Source of the DNA: a virus
DNA: 49,452 nt
IMG/VR virus record: IMGVR_UViG_3300024975_000026
Span: 1 to 49,452 of that record
Reading direction: 5' to 3' (one strand)
Both the position numbers and the translations under genes were made by a program. Every line of letters begins with the position of its first letter. Position 1 is the first letter of the stretch. This document shows positions 25,953-33,288 of this stretch, piece by piece. The notes under the pieces are model-generated. The model did no database searches, was not told where the DNA came from, and saw nothing but the letters and a program-made list of their open reading frames with translations.

Positions 25953-27725
25953 TCAGAAGCCCCCCGGATCGTCGTAATCGGCCCCAACCGCCAAGTCATC
26001 ATCGGTCGGTGCGCGCATCCGAAAGCCCTGACCCTCGCCCGATCGCTCGCTGCGCGAGGCCCGGCCAGGCGCGGCCGTGAACGCTATCTCGCCCGCCTCG
26101 CGGAAAAACGCATACACCCCCAGGAACAAGCTCACCGCAAAGTCGCCGTGCCGCTTGAGCTTGGCGCCGCCCTCGGCCGCAGCCGCCTTGCCTGCTGCGC
26201 TCTGTGACGTGTCGCCCTTGGGCAGCTTCGGGATGCCGTCCAGCAGCTGGATGGCGCGCAGATCGTCGCGCAGCTGAGCGTCGCGGGGGATATCGTCTAG
26301 CGTGCCGTCTTCCAGGCCGGCCTTCAGCTTCGGCATGTGCGCCAGGTAGAAAGCGTTGTTGAGCATCACCCGCTCCACCATCTCGGTGCCGTACTTCTGT
26401 GCGGTCTTCTCCGCCAAGGCCGATCCGTTGCCACCGGCATCCATCGCGCCGCCGCGAAAGCGCGGCAGGCGGTCGATCACGTAGAACAGGATCTGCTCCT
26501 GGCAGCTGAACGGGCAGTTGAACAACTCCAGCTGCAGCTTCACCCGGCGCGTCAGGTCCACATCCTCCTCGAGGACGGTGATCGAACTCAGGTTCCGGTT
26601 GCGCGCGAAGTCCTCGCCGAACACATGGCGCCGGTCCTTGTGCAGCACCTTCAGCACCGGATCCAGGTTCTCGTGGCACCAGCCGTCGATGGCGTGGCGG
26701 CGCACGTCTTCGCTCAGCCAGGCGAAGTTGTCTTCCCAGTAGCCGCGCACCAGGGCCGGGCCTTGCGGCGGCTTCGCATTCGTCATGCGCTGCTCGATCA
26801 GCGCCAGGCTCAGGTAGCGGCCGCCGCCCTGGCTGGGCACCACGTCCAGCTCTTCGCCCGAGTCGTTGCCGTAGAAGGCATAGGTGTCGGCCACCCATTT
26901 GTCCTCGGCCTCCTGCGTCCAGGTGCGGCCCTTGCGCAGGCACACGCGGCGGAACAAGCCATCGGCCACCGCGTCACGAAAGCCGATGCGGTGCACCGTA
27001 GCCTCGCCGCGCTTGCCCGCCCGCACCTCGTCGATGAGCTGGGCAAAGGCGTTCTCCACGCCGTCGTGCGTGCTGATGATGCGCACCTTGTCGCCCCACA
27101 TCAGCATGGCCAGCGCCGCCTTCAGCAGGCCGGCCAGGTCAGGGGCAAAGGCGGCCTCGTCGATCACGATCACGCCCTGTTTGCCACGCAGGTTTGCCGG
27201 GCGGCTGCTCAACGCCACGATCCGCTTGCCCGTAGCCGGGAACGAGATCTCGTAGGTCTTGATGTGCTTGGTCTCGCCGCCTGGGCCGGAGTCGTCGTAG
27301 ATGCCCTCGCCAATCGCACCGGCCGCGAAGTCGATCGCGCGCGCCCACATGGCGCAGGCCTCGATGTACTCGCGGGCCATGTCTTGCGTGGCCGAGATGT
27401 AGAAGACGTTCGAGCCTTCCTCGCTCGCCGCGATCAGCACGTCGTCAGACGCCTCGGCCCAGGTCAGCCCAATGCGGCGGCCCTTCTCGGCAATCTTCAA
27501 CTGCGCGTCATCAGCCACCCACCGCTGCTGATAGCGCAGCAGGACCGGCGGCGGCCCGTCGGCTTCGGCGGCGTGGCTCAGGAACGTCAGCGGGTCTTGC
27601 TCCGGCAAGGGCAGCGGGCCGGCTGCAGCCTGGCTGACCAGTACCGCAGCCGTAGCGATGGCGCGCGCGGCCTTGGCCACCTTGCGCGCGGGGGACGGCG
27701 CCTTGGGTTTGCGGGCGGTCGCCAT
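25953..27725 (-). CDS. Terminase large subunit (Mu gp28-like)
   Basis: A 590-residue packaging motor and nuclease. The N-terminal ATPase has the Walker-A-like KGRRIGLTWAE, then ISATQDMAREY, and the Walker B region GVIVIDEAAFAPD, followed by the coupling segment MLMWGDKVRIISTH. The C-terminal nuclease domain begins YGEDFARNRNLSSITV with Asp/Glu residues expected to bind metal (DAGGNGSALAE). The N-terminal 30 residues are basic and Pro/Ala-rich. It starts at an ATG that overlaps the stop of the gp27-like gene (TGATG). Mu-type phages package by headful from integrated copies, carrying flanking host DNA. Confidence 0.93.
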   Translation of the reverse strand: MATARKPKAPSPARKVAKAARAIATAAVLVSQAAAGPLPLPEQDPLTFLSHAAEADGPPPVLLRYQQRWVADDAQLKIAEKGRRIGLTWAEASDDVLIAASEEGSNVFYISATQDMAREYIEACAMWARAIDFAAGAIGEGIYDDSGPGGETKHIKTYEISFPATGKRIVALSSRPANLRGKQGVIVIDEAAFAPDLAGLLKAALAMLMWGDKVRIISTHDGVENAFAQLIDEVRAGKRGEATVHRIGFRDAVADGLFRRVCLRKGRTWTQEAEDKWVADTYAFYGNDSGEELDVVPSQGGGRYLSLALIEQRMTNAKPPQGPALVRGYWEDNFAWLSEDVRRHAIDGWCHENLDPVLKVLHKDRRHVFGEDFARNRNLSSITVLEEDVDLTRRVKLQLELFNCPFSCQEQILFYVIDRLPRFRGGAMDAGGNGSALAEKTAQKYGTEMVERVMLNNAFYLAHMPKLKAGLEDGTLDDIPRDAQLRDDLRAIQLLDGIPKLPKGDTSQSAAGKAAAAEGGAKLKRHGDFAVSLFLGVYAFFREAGEIAFTAAPGRASRSERSGEGQGFRMRAPTDDDLAVGADYDDPGGF

Positions 27726-28306
27726 CAGGCCCTCGGCTCGTCGCGCTTGACGATGCCCATGATGCTGCTGCGGATCTCGGCCTTCTGCGCAACAGTCAGG
27801 CCGCCTTTCTTCGCCAGCAGCTTCTCGACCTTGTCGGCGGCCGCCTTGGCCCGCGCATCCAGCTTGTCAGCCCACTGCGCCTGGTTGACCCGGGCGCGGC
27901 TCAGGCGAGACAGGCCCAGGGCGGCCTCATTCATGACGCCCAAGCGCACCAGCGGGTCTTGCTCCTCCTCGCTCTCGCGGATCTGCAGCAACAGCTCGAA
28001 CACCTCGCTTTGCACGATGGCCATCGCCGCAGCGCTGCGATTGTCGCCCGGGTCGGCCGAGGTCTCGGCGATCACACGGGCGGCCTCGGTAGTGGCCTTG
28101 ATGGCTTCCTGCGCGCGCTTCACGCGCTGCGACTCCACACCTACCGCGCTCTTGCCGATGCTGATGGCCACGCCGGCTTGCTTCATCAGCGCGTTCAACT
28201 CCTCGGTGACCGCCTCAATCTCGCCGAAGCTGCGATCCACGAAGGTCTTGTGCAGCCACTCCCGCAGATCAGCGGGCAGCTGCGCGATCTTGCGCACCGG
28301 TGGCAT
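27725..28306 (-). CDS. Terminase small subunit (Mu gp27-like, DUF3486)
   Basis: A 193-residue DNA-recognition partner of the terminase. DUF3486 features: N-terminal PPVRKIAQLPADLREWLHKTF with a helix-turn-helix-like region (GVAISIGKSAVGVESQRVKRA), then long helices. I take the ATG at 28306, one base after the upstream stop; the frame is open further without a plausible start. A short relative of its N-terminus is encoded at 46337..46675. Confidence 0.87.
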   Translation of the reverse strand: MPPVRKIAQLPADLREWLHKTFVDRSFGEIEAVTEELNALMKQAGVAISIGKSAVGVESQRVKRAQEAIKATTEAARVIAETSADPGDNRSAAAMAIVQSEVFELLLQIRESEEEQDPLVRLGVMNEAALGLSRLSRARVNQAQWADKLDARAKAAADKVEKLLAKKGGLTVAQKAEIRSSIMGIVKRDEPRA

Positions 28307-28307
28307 G

Positions 28308-28610
28308 TCAGCCTCCCGGGGCCGGCTGCTGCACGCCGGGCACCTTGGCCCTGCCGGCGGCCACGTCAAGGCCGCGCTCGGTGAGGGTGGCCACCGTCAC
28401 GTCCAAGGTCTTCACGGTGGAGATCAGCCCCTGCTCGGCCATCCAAGCCAGATCCTGCTCGGCGCGATCGAGGCCGACGACGTGACCCAAGCTCTCGGCG
28501 AAGCGCCGCAGCAGGTACACATTGGCCCGGTACTGCACGGCCGACTCCAGCGCCTTGAGCAACACCAGGCGGCGATCGGCGTCTTGGTAGTCCGCGAAGC
28601 TGCTCTTCAT
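28308..28610 (-). CDS. Phage winged-helix-like protein (VpaChn25_0724 type)
   Basis: A 100-residue protein found next to the terminase in Mu-like phages. The DADRRLVLLKALESAVQYRANVYLLRRFAESLGHVV segment, followed by RAEQDLAWMAEQGLI and a beta-wing (VTVATLTERGLDVA), looks like a winged helix. It probably binds DNA during packaging, or is a small regulator; this is inferred from fold and neighbourhood. It overlaps the next gene by ATGA. Confidence 0.75.
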   Translation of the reverse strand: MKSSFADYQDADRRLVLLKALESAVQYRANVYLLRRFAESLGHVVGLDRAEQDLAWMAEQGLISTVKTLDVTVATLTERGLDVAAGRAKVPGVQQPAPGG

Positions 28611-28945
28611 GATTTTTGGTTCAGCAAATAGGTTTCGATGCGATTGAGCTGCCCGCGCATCGTCTGCATGTTGTCGGCCATGCCCTCGGTGCGCTCGTTG
28701 ATCTTGCCCACCGTGCCCTCCAGCTGGGCAAGCTCCTCCGAGGTCGGCATGTGCTTCATTTCGGTCTGGATCTGCGCTAGGCGCAGGTTCACGCTCGACA
28801 GCTCGCCGCCATGCTCTTCGCGCAGCGCCTCGACGGCCGCACTGGCGTCCTGGCCAGGCTTGCGCAGCCAGATGGCAGCGGTCAGGCCCATGTTCCAGAC
28901 GACGATGACCAGCTCAAGCCAGAATTTGGGGTCGGAGAAGTTCAT
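28607..28945 (-). CDS. Membrane-anchored coiled-coil protein (DUF2730-like)
   Basis: A 112-residue protein. One N-terminal transmembrane helix (FWLELVIVVWNMGLTAAIWL) is followed by a coiled coil rich in Glu, Gln and Met (LREEHGGELSSVNLRLAQIQTEMKHMP...). The pattern matches DUF2730 of Mu-like phages, whose gene also lies before the packaging genes. The function is unknown. I choose the ATG at 28945; the longer frame to 28981 would begin with TTG inside the SGNH gene. Confidence 0.75.
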   Translation of the reverse strand: MNFSDPKFWLELVIVVWNMGLTAAIWLRKPGQDASAAVEALREEHGGELSSVNLRLAQIQTEMKHMPTSEELAQLEGTVGKINERTEGMADNMQTMRGQLNRIETYLLNQKS

Positions 28946-28964
28946 ATGTAGGTCGCCGCTGAGG

Positions 28965-30500
28965 TCAAGCCACGGGCTCAAAGAAGATTTGGCCGACTTC
29001 GATCGAGCATGGCGCGCCAGGCCCGTCCAAGTAGTGAATGACCGCCGCGTTCAGATTGGTGATTGCCGCACCTGTTGGCAACTGAATCGGCTCAGAGAAG
29101 ACCTCGGTATCCCAATCCTGCTGAGGGAACTCCGCGGCAAGCGCCCCGGAAGCCCATACGCCGATCTGCCACTGGGTGCCTGCGTCAACGCGATAGATCG
29201 CAAATACAGAGAGGTAGCGAGTGATCGATTGACCAGCCAAGCCGGTGGTCTTCAGTCTCAGCTTGAACCTGACCTTCTGGCCAGGCACGAACCGGCCAGC
29301 AACCGATGGCAGATTCAGCCTCGCAATGTCACCTGCAGCCGCGGGCGTGTAGGTGATCTTCTGAGACTTTCCGACGCCCCATGACGCCGCTTGGACTGAC
29401 CCGACGACACTGGAGGTGAAAGCGCCTGCACCGGCGCTCCCATTGGAGAACCCCGTGGCATATGGGCTGGCCCCCAACTGCACCAACGCGTTGTCGCACT
29501 TGTTGATCGCGTTTGGATTGGTGCTCGCATGGTAGCTTTGCTCGGCCCGCTGCGGCAGCACATCCGGCATACAACCATAGCCCAGGCTGCGCACGGCGTC
29601 GGCCACGTCCTGTGCAATCAACACGCTCAGGCGCCCGCTCCAGTGGTATCCATCGGCCTGCATCATGGTCGCTTGTGAGTAGCCTCCTGCACCCACGGCA
29701 CGCGTATAGGCATCGACGATGCGCATGCGGATTTCCGGAAAGATGGTGGGTATCGACTTCAGGTAGTCGTTGAACTGTAAGCACCGCGCCAGCGTCGCCC
29801 CGGTCCAACCACCGTAGGCGCTGGTCGCTGCGGCCTGGTTGATCAACACGACTGCAGCGTTTGCTGGCAGAGTTGCAAGGAGATCCAGCGTGTCCGCGAA
29901 CATCTGCTCGGCCGTGCTGCTCTGGATGTCGTTGTTGCCTCCTTGCCAGATGATGACGTCTGCACCGAGAGGCGCCACTTCAGTGGGGACCCGCTGGCGG
30001 ACCTGGGAGATGGTCTCGCCGGTCACGCCTGCATTTCGGAGCAGGGTCACGCCACCGCGCAACGCAGACTTTAGGTAGCCCCAAATGCCGGATGCCTGGA
30101 GAAGCGACGACCTCCCAATACGGATGTCACCCAACGTGGGTTGTCCAGCGAGGCCCGTGGGCAGCTGCAGCGAGAAGCGCGTTGCATCAATCAAGGTGCA
30201 AGGTGCGTCATAGACGTTCCACTTCGGATCAGCCCGTACGGTGAACTTGGTTCGCTCACCGGATGAGAAGGCGAGTCCGACCGTGCAGGTCAGGACGCCA
30301 GACGGCGAATCGTAGGAGACCGCAGTGGGCGAAAAAGACTGTTGACTGCCGTTGGTCTGCGAGTCACCGATCAGTACGACCTTCGCACCTGGGAGATAGC
30401 CTCCAAAGGCCCGCATGTTCCCGGAGCGGTCAGCAAGTGCAGCAGCCCCAGCTGCTGTGGCGCGAAGCTGCGGCAAGCGCCCTGGGTACTTGGCCCCCAT
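28965..30500 (-). CDS. SGNH/GDSL-family hydrolase
   Basis: A 511-residue predicted esterase. The catalytic blocks of the SGNH family are visible: VVLIGDSQTNG (block I, nucleophile Ser; near residues 40-50), WQGGNNDIQS (block III, Gly-Asn-Asn-Asp) and DGYHWSG (block V, Asp and His). The C-terminal 200 residues look like a beta-rich, carbohydrate-binding or structural domain. Such enzymes remove acetyl groups from polysaccharides or peptidoglycan. It lies between the lysis cassette and packaging genes, just after a 99-residue beta-rich protein. It could be a virion enzyme attacking surface glycans, or could help lysis; the sequence does not decide. Confidence 0.82.
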   Translation of the reverse strand: MGAKYPGRLPQLRATAAGAAALADRSGNMRAFGGYLPGAKVVLIGDSQTNGSQQSFSPTAVSYDSPSGVLTCTVGLAFSSGERTKFTVRADPKWNVYDAPCTLIDATRFSLQLPTGLAGQPTLGDIRIGRSSLLQASGIWGYLKSALRGGVTLLRNAGVTGETISQVRQRVPTEVAPLGADVIIWQGGNNDIQSSTAEQMFADTLDLLATLPANAAVVLINQAAATSAYGGWTGATLARCLQFNDYLKSIPTIFPEIRMRIVDAYTRAVGAGGYSQATMMQADGYHWSGRLSVLIAQDVADAVRSLGYGCMPDVLPQRAEQSYHASTNPNAINKCDNALVQLGASPYATGFSNGSAGAGAFTSSVVGSVQAASWGVGKSQKITYTPAAAGDIARLNLPSVAGRFVPGQKVRFKLRLKTTGLAGQSITRYLSVFAIYRVDAGTQWQIGVWASGALAAEFPQQDWDTEVFSEPIQLPTGAAITNLNAAVIHYLDGPGAPCSIEVGQIFFEPVA

Positions 30501-30501
30501 C

Positions 30502-30801
30502 TCAGACTCCCTCGCCCAAATGCACCATCAGCGATGTGGCGCCGTCGCCGATCACTGCGATATGCGTGGCGTTGCCCTTGCCGTAGATCGCGAGCGAGCC
30601 GGCTGGGATGCGCACGCCGGTGGTGATGCCCACCGCAACGTCAGCCGCGCCGAACTTGATGTACGCGTCGTAGTTGCCCCGGTTGTCGATCAGCGCGTCC
30701 GTGGCCGAGGAGGCATCCGCGCCCAGCGCAGTCGCCGCCACCAAGGCGGTGGTCACCGCGATCGTGAGGCCGTCTCTCGTGGCCGTGAAGTTCTTGCTCA
30801 T
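30502..30801 (-). CDS. Small beta-rich phage protein, possible virion component
   Basis: A 99-residue protein with alternating hydrophobic strands (DALIDNRGNYDAYIKFGAAD, VRIPAGSLAIYGKG, THIAVIGDGATSLMVHLGEGV). Such short sandwich proteins often sit directly before phage fibre or hydrolase genes and are suspected to be structural. It overlaps Rz by ATGA and ends one base before the SGNH gene begins, so the two are tightly coupled. The function is unproven. Confidence 0.68.
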   Translation of the reverse strand: MSKNFTATRDGLTIAVTTALVAATALGADASSATDALIDNRGNYDAYIKFGAADVAVGITTGVRIPAGSLAIYGKGNATHIAVIGDGATSLMVHLGEGV

Positions 30802-31463
30802 GGGCGATCCTGTTGTTCGATGGCTTGGCGGCGGTGCAGCAGCGCGATCAGCTCGGCGAGCTGGCTGCGGTCTTGGGCGCAGAGGCTGGCGTTGACGTTG
30901 TGGTTGCGCCAGAGGTCTGTGAGTCGTCTACCGGCTCCAGCAGCACAGGCGGGTGCGGCGGGGTCATCAGCCGGGCAGGCACCGGCGGCAGTGGATTGGC
31001 CTGCAAGGGCGCTGTTCCACAACCGCACACTGCCCAGAGTGAGCTCCAGGTCAGCAGGGCCAGGTATAGCCTGGCCTTCCACGGCCGAGGCAGCGGGCGC
31101 CCCTGGCTCAGCCAGCGGTTGATCAGCGGCGCCAGGCTCAACCAGGCCCCCCAGACGAAGAGGCCGAGCAACAGGCAGGCCGCTGCAAGAGGGGATACGG
31201 ACAAGAGCAGGTCGTGCATGGGTGATCTCCCGGTCGATCGCGGCTTCATTGGCTGTCAGCACGGCCTGGCTGGTCTGCACCGCCGCTACAGCGCTGGCGC
31301 CCGCGTCCACGGCCTGCACGCTGCGCGCCTGAGCTTTCTCAACGCCCTTGGCCTGGCCGGCCAGGTAGTGGTCATCGCAGAGCTTCCAGCCCAGCGCCAT
31401 GCCGGCCAGGAACACGGCCACATAGACGGCGATGGCCGTGGCCAGGCCTTTGAATGGGTTCAT
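30798..31463 (-). CDS. Rz: Inner-membrane spanin (Rz)
   Basis: A 221-residue lysis protein. It has a short cytoplasmic start, one N-terminal transmembrane helix (GLATAIAVYVAVFLAGMALGW) and a periplasmic part with helices (AKGVEKAQARSVQAVDAGA). Features such as SVRLWNSALAGQ and LCAQDRSQLAELIALLHRRQ are typical of Rz-like proteins of Burkholderiales phages. With Rz1 it fuses inner and outer membranes in the last step of lysis. Rz1 is nested inside it in another frame. The ATG overlaps the holin stop. Confidence 0.82.
   Translation of the reverse strand: MNPFKGLATAIAVYVAVFLAGMALGWKLCDDHYLAGQAKGVEKAQARSVQAVDAGASAVAAVQTSQAVLTANEAAIDREITHARPALVRIPSCSGLPVARPLRLGGLVEPGAADQPLAEPGAPAASAVEGQAIPGPADLELTLGSVRLWNSALAGQSTAAGACPADDPAAPACAAGAGRRLTDLWRNHNVNASLCAQDRSQLAELIALLHRRQAIEQQDRP
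30848..31219 (-). CDS. Rz1: Outer-membrane spanin lipoprotein (Rz1), nested in Rz
   Basis: A second reading frame fully inside Rz. The ATG at 31219 has GGGAGA 6 nt upstream. The hydrophobic stretch LYLALLTWSSLWAVCGCG (near residues 51-68) with Cys65/Cys67 looks like a lipoprotein signal, followed by a proline-rich segment (NPLPPVPARLMTPPHPP) typical of Rz1. From this ATG the protein is 123 residues and includes an extra N-terminal hydrophobic region; a later, non-ATG start would give the usual short Rz1. The lipobox is not a textbook match. Confidence 0.7.
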   Translation of the reverse strand: MHDLLLSVSPLAAACLLLGLFVWGAWLSLAPLINRWLSQGRPLPRPWKARLYLALLTWSSLWAVCGCGTAPLQANPLPPVPARLMTPPHPPVLLEPVDDSQTSGATTTSTPASAPKTAASSPS

Positions 31464-31744
31464 GGCTGGGCTCCTGTCTGCGCTTGCGGATCCACCGGGC
31501 CCGGCTCCGCCTGGCGCAGCGTCACGCCCGTGGTCGTGGCGAAGCGCAACACGGCGTTAAGCACCGGCAGCGCAAATGCCACCAGGCCGTAGACGTTCAC
31601 CGGCAGCAGCGGCTGCAGCACGTTCAGCTGGCTCTCGGCGGCGGCCAGGGCCAGCACCGTGGCGTTGAGCAACAGCACCTTGCTACGCCACCAGGCCTTG
31701 GGCTGCGGCGCCGTGACGATGATGTTGGGCAGGCCGGAGGGCAT
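31460..31744 (-). CDS. Putative holin
   Basis: A 94-residue protein with two hydrophobic segments (LLLNATVLALAAAESQL and VNVYGLVAFALPVLNAVLRFA) and a short Pro/Gln-rich tail. Size, topology and position between endolysin and Rz fit a class II holin. A GTG one codon earlier is also possible. It starts at TGATG with the endolysin stop and ends in an ATGA overlap with Rz. No named holin family is certain. Confidence 0.72.
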   Translation of the reverse strand: MPSGLPNIIVTAPQPKAWWRSKVLLLNATVLALAAAESQLNVLQPLLPVNVYGLVAFALPVLNAVLRFATTTGVTLRQAEPGPVDPQAQTGAQP

Positions 31745-32211
31745 CACACCAGCCCCCGCAGGTATTGGGTCGGCAGGCCCTTGGTGAACACCGCCGTCAG
31801 CACCTCGCGGCGGGCCTTGCCGCTCTTGCTAGCAATGGCCAGGTGCACCCAGCGCCCGCCCTCGTCGATCAGCTGGTCGAACTCCAGGCCGGTGCGCACA
31901 AGCAGCTCGCAGATCTGGCGCGGCGTGCCGAAGACGGGGCAGATGATGTCTGCCGCCAGGCCATCGAGGTGGGCCGATTGGTTGGCGCCGCCCACGGCCT
32001 TGTTGATGGCCGGCGAGCGGAAGCCGCTCAGCACGGTAATGGGCTTCTCGCCCAGTGCCGACCGCACGACCTCCAGGGCCTCGGCCAGGCGCTTCAGGTT
32101 CGCGACGTGCAGCGGCAGCGGCTCATTGCGCAAGCCTGCGCGTTCGCCTGCCGCCGAGACGGTCAGCTCCGAGAGGTGGAAGTGGGGCGAGAGGAGGAGG
32201 TCGGGCTGCAT
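31744..32211 (-). CDS. Endolysin, M15-type peptidase
   Basis: A 155-residue peptidoglycan peptidase. The zinc ligands of the M15 (DD/LD-carboxypeptidase-like) family are visible: SAHLDGLAADI gives His81 and Asp88, and GGRWVHLA gives His123. SGFRSPAINKAVGG is the family's substrate-site loop. It lacks a signal peptide, so release by the holin is expected. It is the first gene of the lysis block, about 30 nt after late element copy 3. Confidence 0.9.
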   Translation of the reverse strand: MQPDLLLSPHFHLSELTVSAAGERAGLRNEPLPLHVANLKRLAEALEVVRSALGEKPITVLSGFRSPAINKAVGGANQSAHLDGLAADIICPVFGTPRQICELLVRTGLEFDQLIDEGGRWVHLAIASKSGKARREVLTAVFTKGLPTQYLRGLV

Positions 32212-32239
32212 GCAGGCACTGTGGCCTGCATGGGTCGGG

Positions 32240-32263
32240 CGGGGTAGCTAAAACGGTTTACTT
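32240..32263 (-). promoter_or_regulatory. Late control element, copy 3 (before lysis genes)
   Basis: The same 24 bp as copy 2, with core GCTAAAACGGTTTACTT. It lies between the SLATT-like gene and the endolysin gene, at the position of the Mu lysis promoter, and opens the late leftward region. The conserved block ends CTACCCCG on the minus strand, just before the coding start. Confidence 0.68.
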
Positions 32264-32272
32264 GAGTAGCGG

Positions 32273-32869
32273 TCAGGCCGACTCGGTCTTGTGGTTGCGT
32301 GCCGCGATCTTGCTGGCGTCAAAGTCCCACCAGTGCTTGAACCAGCGCTCGGCCCTGGTCAGCGTGAGCCGATCTTGGGGCTTGCCGCTGGCAATGGCCA
32401 GTTGGTTCTGGCAGTCGATCACCAAGGCGGCCAGCGGTGCAGGCTCTGTGGCCTCCAGCTCCAACACGCGGCCGGCGAACTGATTGCACATCTCCTCTTC
32501 CCAGCGCTCCCCGGAGTGCTCGCAGTCTGCCAGCAAGCGCCGAAACTCCGCAGCCGCCTGCCCGTGCTTGCGGGCCTTGTCTGCCGGGTTGAACACCAGG
32601 GGCACCAGCGACAAGGCCGCGGTGAGTGCAGCCACGCCGATATCCACCTCGTCCACCTTCTTCAGGAGCACACCCACGGCCGCCGTGGCCGCCACGGCGG
32701 TCAGCATGGAACACACCTTGTCGACCGAGTCAAAGAAGCGCTCGCGCTTGAGGTGGTAAAGCACCGACAGCCGCACCCGGTAGATCGTCTTGCAGCGTCG
32801 ATCCCAAAGGTAGGCCGTGTGCCTGTCTAGGTCGGACATCTGGGCAGCTGTATCGGTCACGGCGGTCAT
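32273..32869 (-). CDS. Two-TM protein, SLATT-like
   Basis: A 198-residue protein. An N-terminal helical region (YLWDRRCKTIYRVRLSVLYHLKRERFFD) is followed by two adjacent hydrophobic helices (CSMLTAVAATAAVGVLL and IGVAALTAALSLVPLVF), then a helical C-terminal part with charged residues. This matches the SLATT layout (two-TM effector domain of predicted nucleotide-signalling defence systems), although I assign it on topology and general pattern. No partner sensor gene is present. It lies upstream of the late element, so it may be expressed in the lysogen. An AAGGAG site supports the start. Confidence 0.6.
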   Translation of the reverse strand: MTAVTDTAAQMSDLDRHTAYLWDRRCKTIYRVRLSVLYHLKRERFFDSVDKVCSMLTAVAATAAVGVLLKKVDEVDIGVAALTAALSLVPLVFNPADKARKHGQAAAEFRRLLADCEHSGERWEEEMCNQFAGRVLELEATEPAPLAALVIDCQNQLAIASGKPQDRLTLTRAERWFKHWWDFDASKIAARNHKTESA

Positions 32870-32872
32870 GGC

Positions 32873-33010
32873 TCACTCCTTGGGCTTTGGGGGCGGAGCC
32901 GGCGGCGGCGAAGGCCCGCGCAGAATGGGCTCCACATCGGGCCTGGGTATTTGCCCCGAAAGCGGTGTGCCGTCGGGTGGTGGTGGTGGCTGGGGCTTGG
33001 ACGTCGCCAT
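32873..33010 (-). CDS. Proline-rich mini-protein B
   Basis: A 45-residue protein beginning MATSKPQPPPPPDG. Its end (RPDVEPILRGPSPPPAPPPK) mirrors the end of the neighbour at 33020..33190 (HRVEPIYHAPAPPPQPPKK), and both start MAT(T/S)KP. A weak AAGG site precedes the ATG. It ends just before the ribosome site of the SLATT-like gene. Codon bias and paralogy support translation. The function is unknown. Confidence 0.6.
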   Translation of the reverse strand: MATSKPQPPPPPDGTPLSGQIPRPDVEPILRGPSPPPAPPPKPKE

Positions 33011-33019
33011 ATTAGCGCC

Positions 33020-33190
33020 TTAGCCCTTCTTGGGCGGCTGCGGAGGCGGCGCCGGTGCATGGTAGATCGGCTCGACGCGATGCTGTGGCGAACTGGGCGT
33101 GTGGTTCGACTTGCGCTCTGCGGGCGCTGATGGCCTGTGGGCCGGGCTGGGCGCAGCCGGCGCTCTTGATCCTGGTTTCGTCGTTGCCAA
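33020..33190 (-). CDS. Proline-rich mini-protein A
   Basis: A 56-residue protein. I place the start at a TTG (33190) because AGAGGGG precedes it and because the resulting MATTKPGSR matches MATSKP of the next protein. The frame can be extended to 33244 (also TTG). It is basic and proline-rich, ending VEPIYHAPAPPPQPPKKG. No domain is recognised; polyproline could bind SH3-like or membrane-protein partners. Confidence 0.55.
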   Translation of the reverse strand: MATTKPGSRAPAAPSPAHRPSAPAERKSNHTPSSPQHRVEPIYHAPAPPPQPPKKG

Positions 33191-33288
33191 AGGTATCCCC
33201 TCTAGGTTGTGCGCCTGGGCGCTGTTGCGAATGCTTGCCCTCAAGTCGGCGTCTTGGGCAACCGCGCCCGAGCGGCCGCCAGCTGCGG

